Shown here piece after piece: positions 1-12,811 of a DNA stretch of 64,000 nt. The translations under genes and the position numbers were made by a program. The DNA is from Vanessa cardui (lineage: Eukaryota; Arthropoda; Insecta; Lepidoptera; Nymphalidae). Below the pieces are notes generated by a model. That model saw nothing but the letters and a program-made list of their open reading frames with translations, was not told the DNA's origin and searched no databases. Each line of letters starts with the position of its first letter. Positions within the stretch are counted from its first letter, which is position 1. The stretch is from positions 5,299,501-5,363,500 of the forward strand of contig NC_061135.1 of the NCBI RefSeq assembly GCF_905220365.1, written 5' to 3'.

Positions 1-239
1 TAAATATCTCGCTCCCTTTATGGTAATGATGAATGTGCGTCATTAATTGTTATGATAACAATAACAATATGGCAACAATATTTCAAATATACCGGTTTAA
101 TCTAGAATTAACACCAATAAATTGTCGTTGTGTTTTGAGAAGACTATTTTTACAACATGACCATGAGTCAAAACTACAAATATAACTATAATACTTTCAA
201 TTAAATAATAAGACTAAAGTAACATTCTGTAATTGTGCC

Positions 240-345
240 ACAGCTCGGCTAGAGCCAGTAGGATGGCTTTTCACCTGACTCTTGCAGGTTTTCTGCACCG
301 TTAAGCACGAGATGCATAATAAAGACAAATTGAGCATTTAAATAA
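240..345 (+). repeat. Possible degenerate SINE fragment
   Basis: 'gcaggttttctgcaccgtta' and 'agcacgagatgcataataaa' followed by 'gacaaattgagca' recall the SINE 3' section. Weak match; old copy if real. Confidence 0.35.
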
Positions 346-1517
346 TTAGTAGCGCTTACACGGGATTAAACCAGCAATCTTTTTTTTATAAATAGTTGTC
401 GACTGTATTTTACGTGTGAGCCTTCCTTGGATGCCTACCTTGCTTCAAACTAAATTGCATCTAAATAAATTAAGCGCATTAGCCGAGGAAGAGCTACTGA
501 CAAAAAGACCGATACAATTGCTTTCACATTTGTAACTTTAGTATAGGCTAAAGATTCCGTTTATCTAATTAATAAATGTTGTTAGCATAAAAATGAAATA
601 ATTTAATGGTCTAAAACAAACGACTAATGTGTTTGTAATATAATATTGTATAAATGTTTTATAAAGTCAACTTGATATTAAAATTGTGAGGTACAATTTA
701 ATACACTGTTATGAAAACAATAAACAACGGTAAATAATATAAAATTCTCGTACATTTTGTTACGAAAACACTCCAGGCACTAAAGTAATGCGAAAATTAA
801 TAGAAGCGCTACGTAAGGGGTAGCATTTTAAATACACCGTATTATACTTGTTTTTAAAAATCTAAAAAGTCTTGCTTTTATTATTATTTAATGTAAAACA
901 GCAAAAAGCGCTGCAAGCTTTAGTTATGATTTGTTTTAACTTAATTCGAATATTTATAATACGATTGAGAGAAAAGCGGTGTCTATTCTCAAGTGACATC
1001 AGTGAATGTGCGGGATATAACGCAGTTTATAAGTGTGCGGGCAAACATAAGTTCCCTCTCTATTCCTTCACTTTCATAATCCGATGGGATGGTAAACCCC
1101 GCACGACTGTAAAGAGGTCAAGAGGACCAAGATCTTTACGCGCTTTACGAGTTACGAGAGCTTAAACACAGCGAACTTTCAAACTCCCGGCAGCTGTTCA
1201 GAATTTCTTAACAGAAAAACTTGATAACGCTTTCATTGGTCTCACTCGGGGATCGAACTCTGGACTTTGGGATCTGAAGTAACAAAAGTGAGCCGCTAGA
1301 TCGCAAGATCAACAAATCTGCTATGTTATATATAAATATTGTGACTGAAAGGTTATGTACAGTATATTGTATATTTTGAAGATCTTATTAATTAAAAATG
1401 TTTAATTAAGTTAGTAGTTTGTTTATATCAGTAAGTGCACTAAGTGCTAAAATGTAGTAAGTAAACTAAATTAATATATATAACGCCTCTCAACACATAT
1501 TTTACTCCCAAACAATA

Positions 1518-1650
1518 CTTAGTTTTGTTGTGACTTTGAACAATACTTAGGTTGGTAGTGCATTGGCGGTGTAAGGCATGATTAATATTTCTCATAACAA
1601 CAAAATATAAAGGTAGCGGTAGCCACTTACCATCAATCGGACCATTTGAC
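1518..1650 (+). repeat. Dispersed repeat fragment (same family as 7201)
   Basis: 'ggttggtagtgcattggcgg', 'tgtaaggcatgattaatatt' and 'gccacttaccatcaatc' match the second half of the repeat at 7201-7448. Confidence 0.55.
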
Positions 1651-1692
1651 AGTCCAGTGACTTTATAAAGTATATATATATATACCACTATA

Positions 1693-1873
1693 TATCATGT
1701 GCTTAATTTTTGTTTATAATTCATCGTGAGGAAACATGCATGTGTCTAATTTCATCGAAATTCTGCCACATGTGCATTCCACCAACCCGCATTGGAACAG
1801 CGTGGTGGAATATGTTCCAAACCCTCTCCTTAATTGTAGAGGAGGCCTTATCTCAGCAGTGTACAGGCTGCTA
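1693..1873 (-). repeat. SINE copy (CAA-headed family)
   Basis: Reverse-oriented copy of the family found at 53461, 54655 and 56462. It shares 'attccaccaacccgcattgg', 'aacagcgtggtggaatatgt' and 'cctcacgatg'-type segments. About 10-20 percent diverged and truncated at the tRNA-like end. In the large unc-13 intron. Confidence 0.7.
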
Positions 1874-1928
1874 CTTTACTTTACTTTTACTGGTATCGAG
1901 GTTAGTTTTCTGAACTGCTCGATTTTAG

Positions 1929-2165
1929 CCGTCTGACGACTGTCTGGTACGGAATAGTCAGTTCGGTTGTTTTAGATAATTTTCGATATATTGGAGAACA
2001 AGTTCCTGTGGGTGTGTTTGAAAGTTCTCTGCACTAACGTAGAACTAGTAAACACATAAGTAGAAAATTGTTAAGGCTGTTAAGTGTGTGAGAAAGAAAG
2101 CAAAGTTTAATCCATAAGCCAATAGACCTATATGAGTTCAAAATTAAGGATTCCACTTTTGTATA
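1929..2165 (+). repeat. Unassigned dispersed repeat, copy 1
   Basis: Matches 7505-7790 in order: 'gccgtctg-cgactgt-tggtacg', 'gaacaagtt', 'gtttgaaagtt', 'gcactaac' and 'aagtttaat', then a similar run through 'agttcaaaatt'. The two copies differ by substitutions and indels. No coding potential recognised; possibly old LTR-retroelement ends. Confidence 0.5.
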
Positions 2166-2504
2166 ATAATTTGTATTTCTATCTTCATTTATAGAAAAAA
2201 ATGAAGAAAATCTTTGTTCTGAGCAAATCTAGTGGGGTCCAGACTAGGGGAAAGATCATCTTTGCCCCGTGAAGAGAGTTCCGCCTAAATACGATAGGAG
2301 AGCAGATTTGTTATACCAACTCTATTCCGGATCCTCTCGGATCTATGTTGAAGATGGCCGTCAAATTAGTTTAAGAGCATGCAAATCCCATATAACCAAA
2401 TTCCACCCCAGAGGATAAGTTTACAGAGAACATGGGTACCTTTCTAGTTTCCACATATTTAGTAGGCATTTCAGACTAAATTTTAATTAAATAACCTATT
2501 TATA

Positions 2505-2790
2505 TCTATAGTAATATTAAAAAGAGGAAAACTTTGTTTGGTTGTAATTAATAGGATAAAAACTACTAGACCGATTTAAAAAAACTCTTTCACCATTCGA
2601 AAGCTACTTTATCCACAAGTAACATAGGCTAAATTTTATTTTGGAAAAAAGTAGGGTTCCGTAAGATAATTGGATTTTTCAGGCACAAGGTGTAAAAAAT
2701 CAACCAGAAAAGTTACTAATTTTGCGTACGCTGCTTAAACTATAAAAGATAGAACCATAAAATGTTCAAATTAATTACATCAAAAAAATA
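2505..2790 (+). mobile_element. Helitron 5' end fragment
   Basis: The segment starts A/TCTATAGTAATATTAAAAAG, like Helitron 5' termini, and continues with text of the type 'aaaactactagaccgattt', common near the 5' end of lepidopteran Helitrons. I see no matching 3' CTAG hairpin on this strand before the minus-strand Helitron that starts at 3107, so it is a truncated copy. Confidence 0.5.
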
Positions 2791-3106
2791 TTTTGTATCT
2801 TTATGGGTTATTATATAATGATTTCCTTTCGAGATACAATTAGATGCAATGCTGTCACAAATCCGAATTCTACGCGGAAGAAGTCGCGGTCAGAAGCCAG
2901 TGATAAATATTCAAATAGCTTTTGGTTTTATAATCTTTGGAGTCCTGGAATGGAAATGAAATGTTTCGTGTCAACATTGTTTGGAAACAGCTACATAAAC
3001 AACTTACTAATTTCATTTCTGTCAGAGCGAGTTAAGAGTTTTTGAAGCGAATATTCGTAATCACTATATACTGTAAATGAAAAGCGAATTGGAATTATAT
3101 TCATAA

Positions 3107-5590
3107 CTAGCTATACCCGCCCGCTTCGCTGGGCATTAGTCGTAGAAAAATATTTTTTTAATTTTTCATTTTGTAATTAATTACCGATACAATGTACAAA
3201 TAATCAAGAAATATGCGAGATCAATGTCAACATTGATACATGTCAATAATGAATTGTTAAAACAGTTGACGATACTTCAGAATATGGTTAGATTGATTAT
3301 ATCTAATTATACGATACGCTTAAAAATCAAACTCTTCGATGTCACAGAGCCAGTCGTGAGATTATTTTGATACAGTCCGAGATGATATCCATCTTCTGCT
3401 CGCATAATCATAATTGGATAATCGTAATAATTGTCATACGATTGATATTTTTCAGCGACACCTTGATTGTTATTGTGTGGCTTAGTGATAACAATACCTC
3501 GTTTTGTAATTTCTGTACCGACAATTACAGCTGTGACTTCAGGAGCTATGGAAGCTTTAATACGCCTTTTATGCTCTGCGTTCTATCTGCATTGATAATT
3601 ACTTTGAATCATTTGTTGTTTCACTATCTAGAGCAGTTTTAGGCATAATCCTAAATATAGCAATGATTTCTCGATTAGTTGTGGTACAGAACATGCATCA
3701 AAGATCAATCTTTTTCTACGTTGTCCGTGAAATAAATGTCCAGAAATTGGGGAATAAAATCCCCAGATCAGATACTGGAAGAAGTGATCCAATCATATGA
3801 TACACATTAAACGTAGACGCGAAATTATTGTATTGTACAATATTTGTTACTCCAACAGATGTCATTTAAAAGCATGAATTGTAATTTCTAATATACTGAA
3901 GGAAATATTTAGACTCCTTAATAGTTCCCGTAACACAGGTAAGAAGAGGTTCTGGTGGTTCAACCAGTTGTGGTTAATACATTTTACCAGTGGAGTAGCA
4001 TATACCACCAGTTTATTTAGTGTGACAATATGGGCATACTATATTCATTGAACCAATGATCACATCGGGATTCATCTTGTTATCATAACCTATATAGTAA
4101 TTGAAGGCTGATTTATTGAGATTGGTTCTAGTTCTTGAATTAATCTTTTTTAATCATTCATCATCCAGTAATTGGGCTTGTCAGGTTTATCAGTATCTCT
4201 TGATAAAGATGCTTGTTCGAAGATCTGGAACTTGATCATTTCGTCGATTAACTGTTTTGGCAGCTCTTAAAGTAGAAATTCGGATTCTATTTGTTTCTAA
4301 ACGTATTTCTTGTTAGTGTGTTGTTTCCGTAGCTCTTTTGGATGACGCTACGCATATATTGTTGATATTCCGATCTTTTGTTTCTTCAATGGCATGGTGG
4401 TTTCTATTTATATAAATAAGTTGTTTTTTTTGGTTATGTGTCTTACGTTTACATTTTATACTAAAGATTCATTGTCATTGGAGCTATGAGTATACTTACC
4501 AATTATGATTATTGTTTTCTTTCTTATAATCAAACCAGCTAATCACTTCTTCCCATATATGTAATTTATAATAATTATCTTATTTTAAAATGACAATTAT
4601 TATTGTTGTGATTATTTTATGTTTATTGGCATATGACGGAAATGAAGTTAGTTGTTATGCTTTTTGAATAGATTTTCATTTTTTCTTTCATATTTTATAA
4701 TTATCGGTTGATCGGAATATAAATGTATTGTGATACACATAGGGGCCATCTGTTGGTTATTTTTAACGATACGGATGAAATAATTACTTTCTCCATAAAA
4801 CAATAGATAAACATACCAATTTTCATAATGATCGATCAAATTGTTTCTGAGTTTATCGATGACATACATGCAAACACATCCTTTTGGCTATCTACATATA
4901 CTTTTGTATGTATAGATTTATATAATAGTATAAATTTAGTACTCACGTGCGATAGCTTTATTATTAGCGTATTTTATGTATAACTTTGATGTTTCTATAC
5001 CGATTTCTATGATTTTTTTTTTATGGAATAGTTAATACTGTTAAATTTTGTACTTTGGGATGATTGAAAGTGTTACAAACGTAGGAATAGACAAATATAA
5101 TCAGAAAGCTTCGAACTACTAAGCTATTGGGAGAGACACGTGTTATTGTGAGTCAACCATAAAAGATAGACATAGGCTGTCATGGGATATTTTTTGTATA
5201 ATTTTAAGGAGAACATTTCCGTAATACATGATTTTTGTGTAGCTTTAACCATTAAGGCTAAACACGCGACGGAAGCTCAAAATATGGGGTAACTTTCCCG
5301 TTTTTCAGACATTTCCCTTCAGTGCTCTGCACCTATCGACTTTAGCGTGATGAAAAATATACTATAACCAGCTCATGAGTATGAAAAATAATTGTACCAA
5401 GTTTCGTTAAAATCCGTCGAGTAGTTTTTGTTTCTATAACGGTTATATGGACAGACAGACAGACAGACAAAAATTTTAATGATTGCATTTTTGCCATCAG
5501 TATCGACCCCTGATCACCCCCTGATAGTTATTTTGTAAAGATATTTCATGTACAGAATTGACTTCCTTACAGATTTATTATAAGTATAGA
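3107..5590 (-). mobile_element. Helitron, about 2.5 kb, both termini visible, coding part decayed
   Basis: On the minus strand it begins A/TCTATACTTATAATAAATC at 5590 and ends with a GC hairpin (GCCCAGCGAAGCGGGC) about 10 nt before CTAG/T at 3107. This gives a 5' TC, a 3' hairpin plus CTAG, and insertion between A and T, all as known for Helitrons. The 5' part includes a run of GTCT repeats (5452-5470 on the plus strand) seen in many lepidopteran Helitrons. Inside lies a broken Rep/helicase frame (separate entry). It lies in the large unc-13 intron. Confidence 0.75.
3320..4440 (-). pseudogene. Helitron Rep/helicase N-terminal region, decayed
   Basis: Reading the minus strand with several frameshifts and stops recovers blocks in Helitron order: a Gln/Arg/Lys-rich start, FNYYIGY and NPDVIIGSMN, a C-P-Y-C-H pair, a C-Y-S-T-G-K-M block then VEPPEPLLT (normally ...SGKV...EPPEPL), HMIGSLLPVSD, APEVTAVIVGTEITKRGIVI and PIMIMRAEDGYH. 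These correspond to the Helitron helicase-like N-terminal domain. The HUH Rep motif and the helicase domain are not recognisable. Inactive. Confidence 0.7.
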
Positions 5591-5653
5591 TCATTGAGTT
5601 AATCTATTATATGAGAAAGTCATATTATATTCTATGATATTTATATTAATTAA

Positions 5654-5757
5654 CTAGCTGTAACTGCGACTTTTACTACGTTATTTTGATAAAAAGCGAT
5701 TATTTTACAAATACAAAATTACAAAAAGACACTCAAACATTTAATTACATATGTATA
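5654..5757 (-). mobile_element. Short Helitron remnant
   Basis: A minus-strand remnant of about 104 bp. It ends ...GTCGCAGTTACAGCTAG at 5654 and starts near CTATACATATG at 5757, resembling the joined ends of a non-autonomous Helitron. It lies directly between the larger Helitron and an RTE LINE end. Confidence 0.45.
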
Positions 5758-5774
5758 GGTACTGATGAAATAAG

Positions 5775-5975
5775 ATGCAATTAATATGGGCCTCGCAATC
5801 TCTCTCTCGTCTCGGCAAACGTAGTGTAGGACGTCATCAGGCACGGTGGAGTGACGATATACGCAAGGCGGTAGGTAGGAGCTGGATGGGAGTAGCGGGA
5901 GAAAGACAACAGTGCCGTGCACTTGGAGAGCCCTATGTCCAGCAGTGGACAAAAAAGGGCTGATGATGATGATAT
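5775..5975 (+). pseudogene. RTE-type LINE 3' end
   Basis: A 62-codon frame reads GRHQARWSDDIRKAVGRSWM, then GVAGERQQCRALGEPYVQQW and TKKG with a stop, followed by a short TGATGATGATGAT tail. The R-W-x-D-D-I ... Q-D/E-R ... Y/FVQQW-K-G ending and a trinucleotide tail are typical of RTE-clade LINE 3' ends. The rest of the element is missing, so this is a dead-on-arrival 5'-truncated insertion. Confidence 0.75.
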
Positions 5976-7200
5976 GAGTAGCAACCAGAAAATACTAGGT
6001 AAACATATCATGGGTTGTTACGGCTCATGTAGTCGTTAAAGTTCGATCATACTTATTGTAAAATTAGAAAAAAGTTTTATATAAATAAGCATATATGATA
6101 TTCTAAAATTCAGTAACCAATAACGCCGCATAAGCCGCGGTTCGATGTGAGATAAGTGGATGAATATTAAAGAGCATTTTTTTCCGGACGCATCACATTT
6201 AGACACATGTCTAACCATTTTGGATGTGGGGTAAAAGAGATAGACATATACACAACGGACAACGATACAAAGAGATAGAATATAATAGTTTCGCGCATGC
6301 CCGCGTCGTAGATATACATATGCCTAAGACGCTACATATGGACAGCTACGCATTCATTGTGCTGTATTTTTTAAGAAGTTTATCTTCTATCCCGTTTATT
6401 TTTACTGCTTTCAATTTCAAATTTGTTTCATTGATATCTCTAAAGTTCTTCAACTGCTACCAAACAAAAAAAACTATAAACAGTTGAGCACAGATAAGTA
6501 AAAGGTTCTGAACTGTTTTTCTTTACGATTTGTTTTAAAGATAATGTTAATTAATGAAACACAAATATAATTTAAAGTAATAAAGTAAATATTTCCATAT
6601 TTTGTAGTATATATATTATCATTAGTATTTCTAGTAGTAGCTGGTCGCTACTTATTATATAAGAAGAAGTTCAAAATTTGAATTCAAATTTGGAAGGCAT
6701 TCGAACAGATCAGTTATTTTTACACTCGATTAATTATTGTCATTCTTTACTTATTATTTTAAATTTCGAACATGAATGTTATTCCATTATTTTTTGTATT
6801 TTACAATCCGTATTCAATATTAAATATAAAAATTTCTTTATTGCTGAATAACTTTGGTGAATGGGAATAAATTCTGTTAAATCCTGACGCAGCATTTATC
6901 GACACATTTTCGGTTGTTCTCTGTTACATTTGAAATTCTTTTTTATGCGTAGCTCCATTTTTATTGCAGGTTAGCTGTGTTAGATTTCGATCGTGTGAAC
7001 GTTAAATAAGAAGATATAGATTTTTAACTCACCCCAGGGAATGAAGCGTTCATTTCTCTTTATAAAGGTATCGTATATTCGGGCTAAGGATATAACAAAC
7101 ACTAAACTAGTTTAATTGATTTCTTTAATGTAATTATTCCTAGAAATCATGGTATTAGTCACTTATTAAAATGTCATTAGTAAAATATTGTTGGTTTTGT

Positions 7201-7448
7201 GCAAGCATGTCTGGGTAGTACTAGGCTACACTTACACATCAGATATTCTACCGCCAATCAACTAGACTTAGTACTTTAGTGGGTAAATGAGCCAGTATAG
7301 CTACAGGCACAAGGGACATAACATCTTAGCTCCCAAGGCGGTTAGTGTGATGTAAGGAATGGTTATTATTTCTTACCCAATATCTATGGGAGATGGTAAT
7401 CTTACAGCACAAAGAGGCCTATTAAACAGTCTACCTACCTATTACATA
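7201..7448 (+). repeat. Lepidopteran dispersed repeat, near full length
   Basis: The unit contains 'cacatcagatattctaccgc', 'ctacaggcacaagggacata' and 'acatcttagctcccaaggcg', then 'agtctacctacctattacat'. Related copies lie at 1518-1650, 40850-41100 and 59845-60050 (reverse), with a fragment near 60720. No coding capacity. The family is widespread in butterflies; I cannot assign its class. Confidence 0.65.
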
Positions 7449-7504
7449 AAAATGGTGTTGGACATTCTGAATAAAGTTTTTGAAAACGTATAAGACTTTG
7501 ACTT

Positions 7505-7790
7505 AAGCCGTCTGTCAACTGTTTGGTACGACTTACTCTGAAAACAGACGTGTTGCATAACTTCCTATATATTGTAGAACAAGTTTCAGTCGGCTAGTTT
7601 GAAAGTTTTCACACTAACACAAAACTAGCACACACACACACATACGTTAAAAACAAATGAATAGGTGTATTTTATTAAATCAATTAATAAACCTCTTAAG
7701 ACAAAAAAAAGGTTCGAAGTTTAATCGAAAAGTCAATGACCTCGACATGAGGTCAAAATTTCCCACTTGTGAAATACTTATTCTTTATTG
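7505..7790 (+). repeat. Unassigned dispersed repeat, copy 2
   Basis: Second copy of the unit at 1929-2165, with an extra AT-rich stretch of about 60 bp and a CA repeat (7629-7642) in the middle. Confidence 0.5.
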
Positions 7791-10700
7791 GAAATCCCAG
7801 TCTACTCATATTGGTTTTAATAATGAAAAATATTTAGCATTTTTCTTTATATGTAGAAAGAAAGAAATCTTTATTCGGACATACATTATTATATTGGATA
7901 CATGAGAATCTCAGTATTATTTTTATTAGTTTTTTATTTTTCTTACTTATACTTTTTTTATTTATTTTATCACAATTATGTATATAGAATACCAGTCATA
8001 ATTAATAATCATTAAATAAGTCGAACGGATTCTTTTATGGAATAGTAGTTACAATAATACCAAATATACATATATATTTATAACAAAAAATTTGATTATT
8101 TCTTAAGCATTGATTTAAAGATCATGTACACTAGTAATTCACTAGGAAATATTCTACAATTTATTTACGAAGAGGAAAGTCAAGATGTTGCTGTTGATTT
8201 AAAAACATGTCAGAACATTTTAAAAAGAAAAATAGAAAACTTAAGTATTATAATAAATATAGGATGACTGCGGAAGTGGCCGAAGCGATTTCAACTCCGA
8301 CCAGTACATTTCATATCTTACCGGAAATGAACTCTAAATTATTCTGTGTAAAACGTGAAAACTTTTAAAATATAATTTAATTTATATCATAAATATTTCC
8401 AGTGTTCACATAATACAATTGTTAAATTACATTTTTAACTGACCTAAAAAATAAAACATTTTTTTTTTGATCATTGACATAAAGGTTTCAGTTAAAGATA
8501 CCTATGTATTTAAAATAAATAACTCCTCGAATGTTTTAAAGACCCACTGATCAAATCTAATTTATATGATATTTTTAAATTATAATTTTAACTAAAAGAG
8601 TGTAAATAAAAAAAAATCTATTTAAAAATGCAGGATATAATTAGTATCTCAGTATAATTAGAGTTCATGATATACATGAGAGCACATGGCATAATTTTAG
8701 CTCTTTAGCTCATTTGGTTTTTAAATTGTACCTTATTATATCAAGTACAGAGGGTTACAATGATTGTAAGTAGAAACATCTGGTGTTGAAAATTGGCGCT
8801 ATACGTAATTCAATAGACCCTTTCCTACACCGCAATTGCGTTGCCGAGAACGTGAGATAGACTTACATAATTATGCGTATCCGTATATCCTTTGTGACCA
8901 AACTTAAATTAATTAATTCACCATTCGTTTCGTATCACACCAGCAAAAGTATTAGTGTTTAAAAAGAATCGGTAAAATAGCTTATCAGAGAATTGAATAC
9001 CGCTGCAGTTAAAGCCTACAGCTTGGTAGGCTTTGACGGGCTTACACTAAACCCAATACCATAGTATCACATGTATTCGAGTTTCGGACATTTTTTTATT
9101 GAAAAATGAACAATTGTTTTTTTATATCCGTATATCTTATGAAAGATAATGTATAATATAGTTATCTTGGTAATAAGCAACATTAAATGTTTTTGGAAAA
9201 TGAGAATTGTACCAACAGAGGGGCAACACTAGCACCACGCCCGCTCATTTGATTGGTCCATTTCACGCTATCACTCTCGCAGATTACAGGAAGGAGGAAA
9301 TATGTTCACGAATTATATTACTAGCAACACCCGGAAAATTTGTCCAAATCGTTTTAAGATATATCAATTGTCATGAAAATAAATTGAGAGATACAAAGAT
9401 TGATGTAGGGACTGAGTTCAATTCTGAGGTTACAATTCAGTAGCATAAACTAAATTCGGTAAAACGTAACGTAAACATGAACTCACACACATTAAGCCAT
9501 TCACTTATGTATAAACAGACTATCAATGTATGTAGTAGTAATAATATATTGGTCTAAGAATATGTTGTTTCAGTAAAAGAGAATACGTTCCTCTTACCGA
9601 ACCACATTAGCCGTATTTAGTAGTTAAACTCAAGAATTTAGCCTCGAATTATTTTAGCTAAGTTTTAAAAGTAATTCACTAGACGTTGGGCATTTCGAAT
9701 TAACGGATATCCGTTGGAATCTGGGTTTTATTTTTCACTTCTAGAACTCGTATTTAGTTCGTAATCCACTTGAGAGATGTCTTAAACTGAATGCGACCTA
9801 GTTTTAAAATTAGGAAGCATATTACACATAGATATTTTTGTTTTCCATCTTAAATGCATCGGTTTCGATATTCGTGACTGATAAAATCATAACGGGCCGA
9901 AGAAGTGATTAAAAATAATAATGAAAAATATGTTCTAAGTCTTTCTACTTTAATATTTATTTCGAACATTGTATGTACAATTGAGGTCGTTTTTTAGTGA
10001 AACGCTGTTTTAGTTTTTCTTAGTAAAATACTTATAAAACTTTATACTTCAGGAAATTAAAAAATGCCAAGCACGGAACACAAAATAGCAATAATTATCC
10101 AATGTTGTTTTATAATATTGTGTCATCGTTTTTCTTAAAGGCATTCTATATTTATTCTTAAAATTGTTATATAAAATAAAATCTTTTAATGAAGTAACAA
10201 AATATTCAATTACAGTTTAAAATCGCTTGTGTGTTGCTGTTTTATTTTGATAATTTTATAGTTAATTTTATAAAAGGTAAAATAAAACCAAGAGTAATAT
10301 TAATCAAAGTTTACTATTACAACATAAGATTAAAACGTAAAAAGTCGTAAATGTAATTAAATTATTAAAATGTGTAATGATTAAAATACTTATTTCACGT
10401 TTTTGCTAAAGTAAATAAAATTATATTAAAAATCATAATTTTGTAGCGAAAAAACGTTTAATGGTCTTAATTACAATTTTAATTACCGGACGAATTTATT
10501 CAGAAATTAACCAGCGCCAAGACTCGCGAGACCACGCTGAATTTGTTTTTCATTTTACAGCTGTAAATGTTACTATCACATTTATTTAATTTTTTTTCGT
10601 TTTTTTTTTTAATGACATTTGTGAAATTAATTTAATTGTATTTTAAAAAATGAGGTTATTAAAACATAGCAATAACAAATATAGTCTTTTTAAAATAACT

Positions 10701-12670
10701 TTCTAATTTTAAAACAATATCGAGGCCAGTTTTAATTTTAAATATTATTGGCAAACATGACAAAGAATCGCGCTGTGTTTTTCGACGTTCGCTTTCGACG
10801 AAAGCATAGATAAAAATTAAGCTCTTGAAAAACAGCTTGTCACTAACAGAATAATAGGTTATTGAAAACAAGCCAAGAAAAAAGATTAATCACGTCTCCT
10901 TGAACCAGACTTTGTAATTTTCGAAGCAACAGTCCGCGAGGCCGAAGTTTTTAAAACTCGTATTCAGCTCATTGGTGTAAGTTTTAATAATATTGGATTT
11001 TGTCGAGAACGCGAACATTGCACCGCTAAGTGGAGGGATGCTATAGAATCTTCTTATATAATAAAAGATGTAATATGGCAGAGCCCTATGTTATCAGCTT
11101 TTATTAGCTTTTAATCGTTGTAGATTCACTTCGGGTTTCTTAATAAAATGTTGCTTTTATTCGAAATCCTTTCCAGCAATTCAATTTTATTGTTACATAA
11201 TTATTCATGAGATAAATTTTATCCGTTTTTTGACAATATTTTAATATGTGAATATATACGTTCAACGGTTCATTTATTCTTTTCAATAAAAAAATCAAAG
11301 AATACAAAAACTATACCTTTATGTTTAAAAAAAAATTGTATTATTAAAAATAGAACAGGTATTCATTGAACCAATCACATTTATTCACAGTAAGAAAATT
11401 GTTTGTGCCGTCGATGTCAATTACAACGGTATGCATACTTGTGTTCTATTTTTAAATAAAATTTTCTATTTTTATCCAATTAATAACGTACAATTTTAAA
11501 CATGTAATGTATTCAGCTTGATGATTCATATTTGCTTATTATCCGTTGAAGATTGTGAGATTACGTAACTTTTTTGTAATCAATACAAAACCAAGTAAAA
11601 AATTAATATTGGTAATGAGTCCGAGCACTAAAGCATTGGCGCTGTAAAATTTGCATCGAAATGTTTCCAAAAGTAGAGATTAAATTACACTTAAATATTA
11701 TCCGGCAGCCCAGCAGTTTGGCTTAGTCGCATCTACGAACTTTTAGCATTTATGAAAAGTTCGCCCATCAAACTTTGTTATCAGTCGTAGTTATTATTAT
11801 CGAAATTTAGAATATATAAGAGTTGAATATTTATAAGTATTTGAAATTGTAATAAAAACTTATACCCTCCAGTTATAATTATCCAAGTATATTGTCGATG
11901 GACAAAGATTAATCACAGTCATTTTTTTTACACCAGTGAGTGAGCATTATATAAATGTGATTATATTATTCTTATTGAAAATTTTAAAACGAATATTATT
12001 AGGTTACTTTAGGATAAAAATATTTGGCTTAAATTAAATAAATTATTAGTCAACAAATGTTCGGCTTCAGGTAAAACAACACAGGATTATTCACTAAATA
12101 TTTTTGACCATAAATTCAAGTTGTATTATTTCATAAAAACACAAATCCAAAATATGAAAACTCAGTGCTCTAAGTTTGACCCTGCTATCTTTAGTTAAGA
12201 ACCACGACTTTTAGCCGACTCAGTGTAAAAATTTATGGCTTCCTCTAATAAGGACAAAAGTGTAAAAATAATAAATCTACACTTAATATTATTCATGGTC
12301 CGCCCCCGATATTTATTCTAAGTTAATAATTGCTCCACTACTCAGTGATTACCGAAACGTTGGCAATAAGCCATAAGGCATGGTGCCAATATTTTCAGAC
12401 CTGTTGAGTTTCTCATATGAAATGGTAAACTTCATCACCATGAATGGCTGTTAACTCAGGAAACCATGAATTAACCGTAAAATAAACGCAAAACCCTCCT
12501 AGCCTTCGTGTACATTCATGATATAGCGTTGATCATTAATTTGAACGCCTCCTAAGTTGATAATTTATTCATACTAAATAATAACATCTATTTACTATCA
12601 TTGTTTTGTATTCAAGTTCCATTTCATGATACCTTTGAATGTAGCTACTGAAAATATATTTATCACTAAC

Positions 12671-12811
12671 CTGGACGTGATAAGGTGCCACTTTTTCCTC
12701 TCCCTTTATTTCAACGTTGATGTGAAGTCTGATGGCTCCGGATACAGCGGATTTGTCTGTCCTTTTCTCCAAGTTGTACCAGACATCCATTTCACCGGAT
12801 AATGTTCGAAC
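12671..12811 (-). CDS. unc-13: unc-13 end of C2B domain
   Basis: 141-nt exon, phase 0 at both ends, between GCGTTAG and GTTAGT. It reads VRTLSGEMDVWYNLEKRTD, KSAVSGAIRLHINVEIKGEE and KVAPYHVQ, which is almost invariant across Munc13 proteins and closes the C2B fold before the MUN domain. The expected continuation (Y-T-C-L-H-E-N-L-F) was not found between here and position 1. Confidence 0.97.

Larger units (their letters stand above)
1..12670 (-). other. unc-13 intron (5' part), longer than 12.6 kb
   Basis: Starts at GTTAGT after the last C2B exon and leaves the window. The left 8 kb is rich in mobile-element remains (listed separately). Between about 8.0 and 12.67 kb I recognise nothing: AT-rich sequence with short open frames and no splice-flanked homology. 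The next expected unc-13 exon is absent. Confidence 0.8.
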
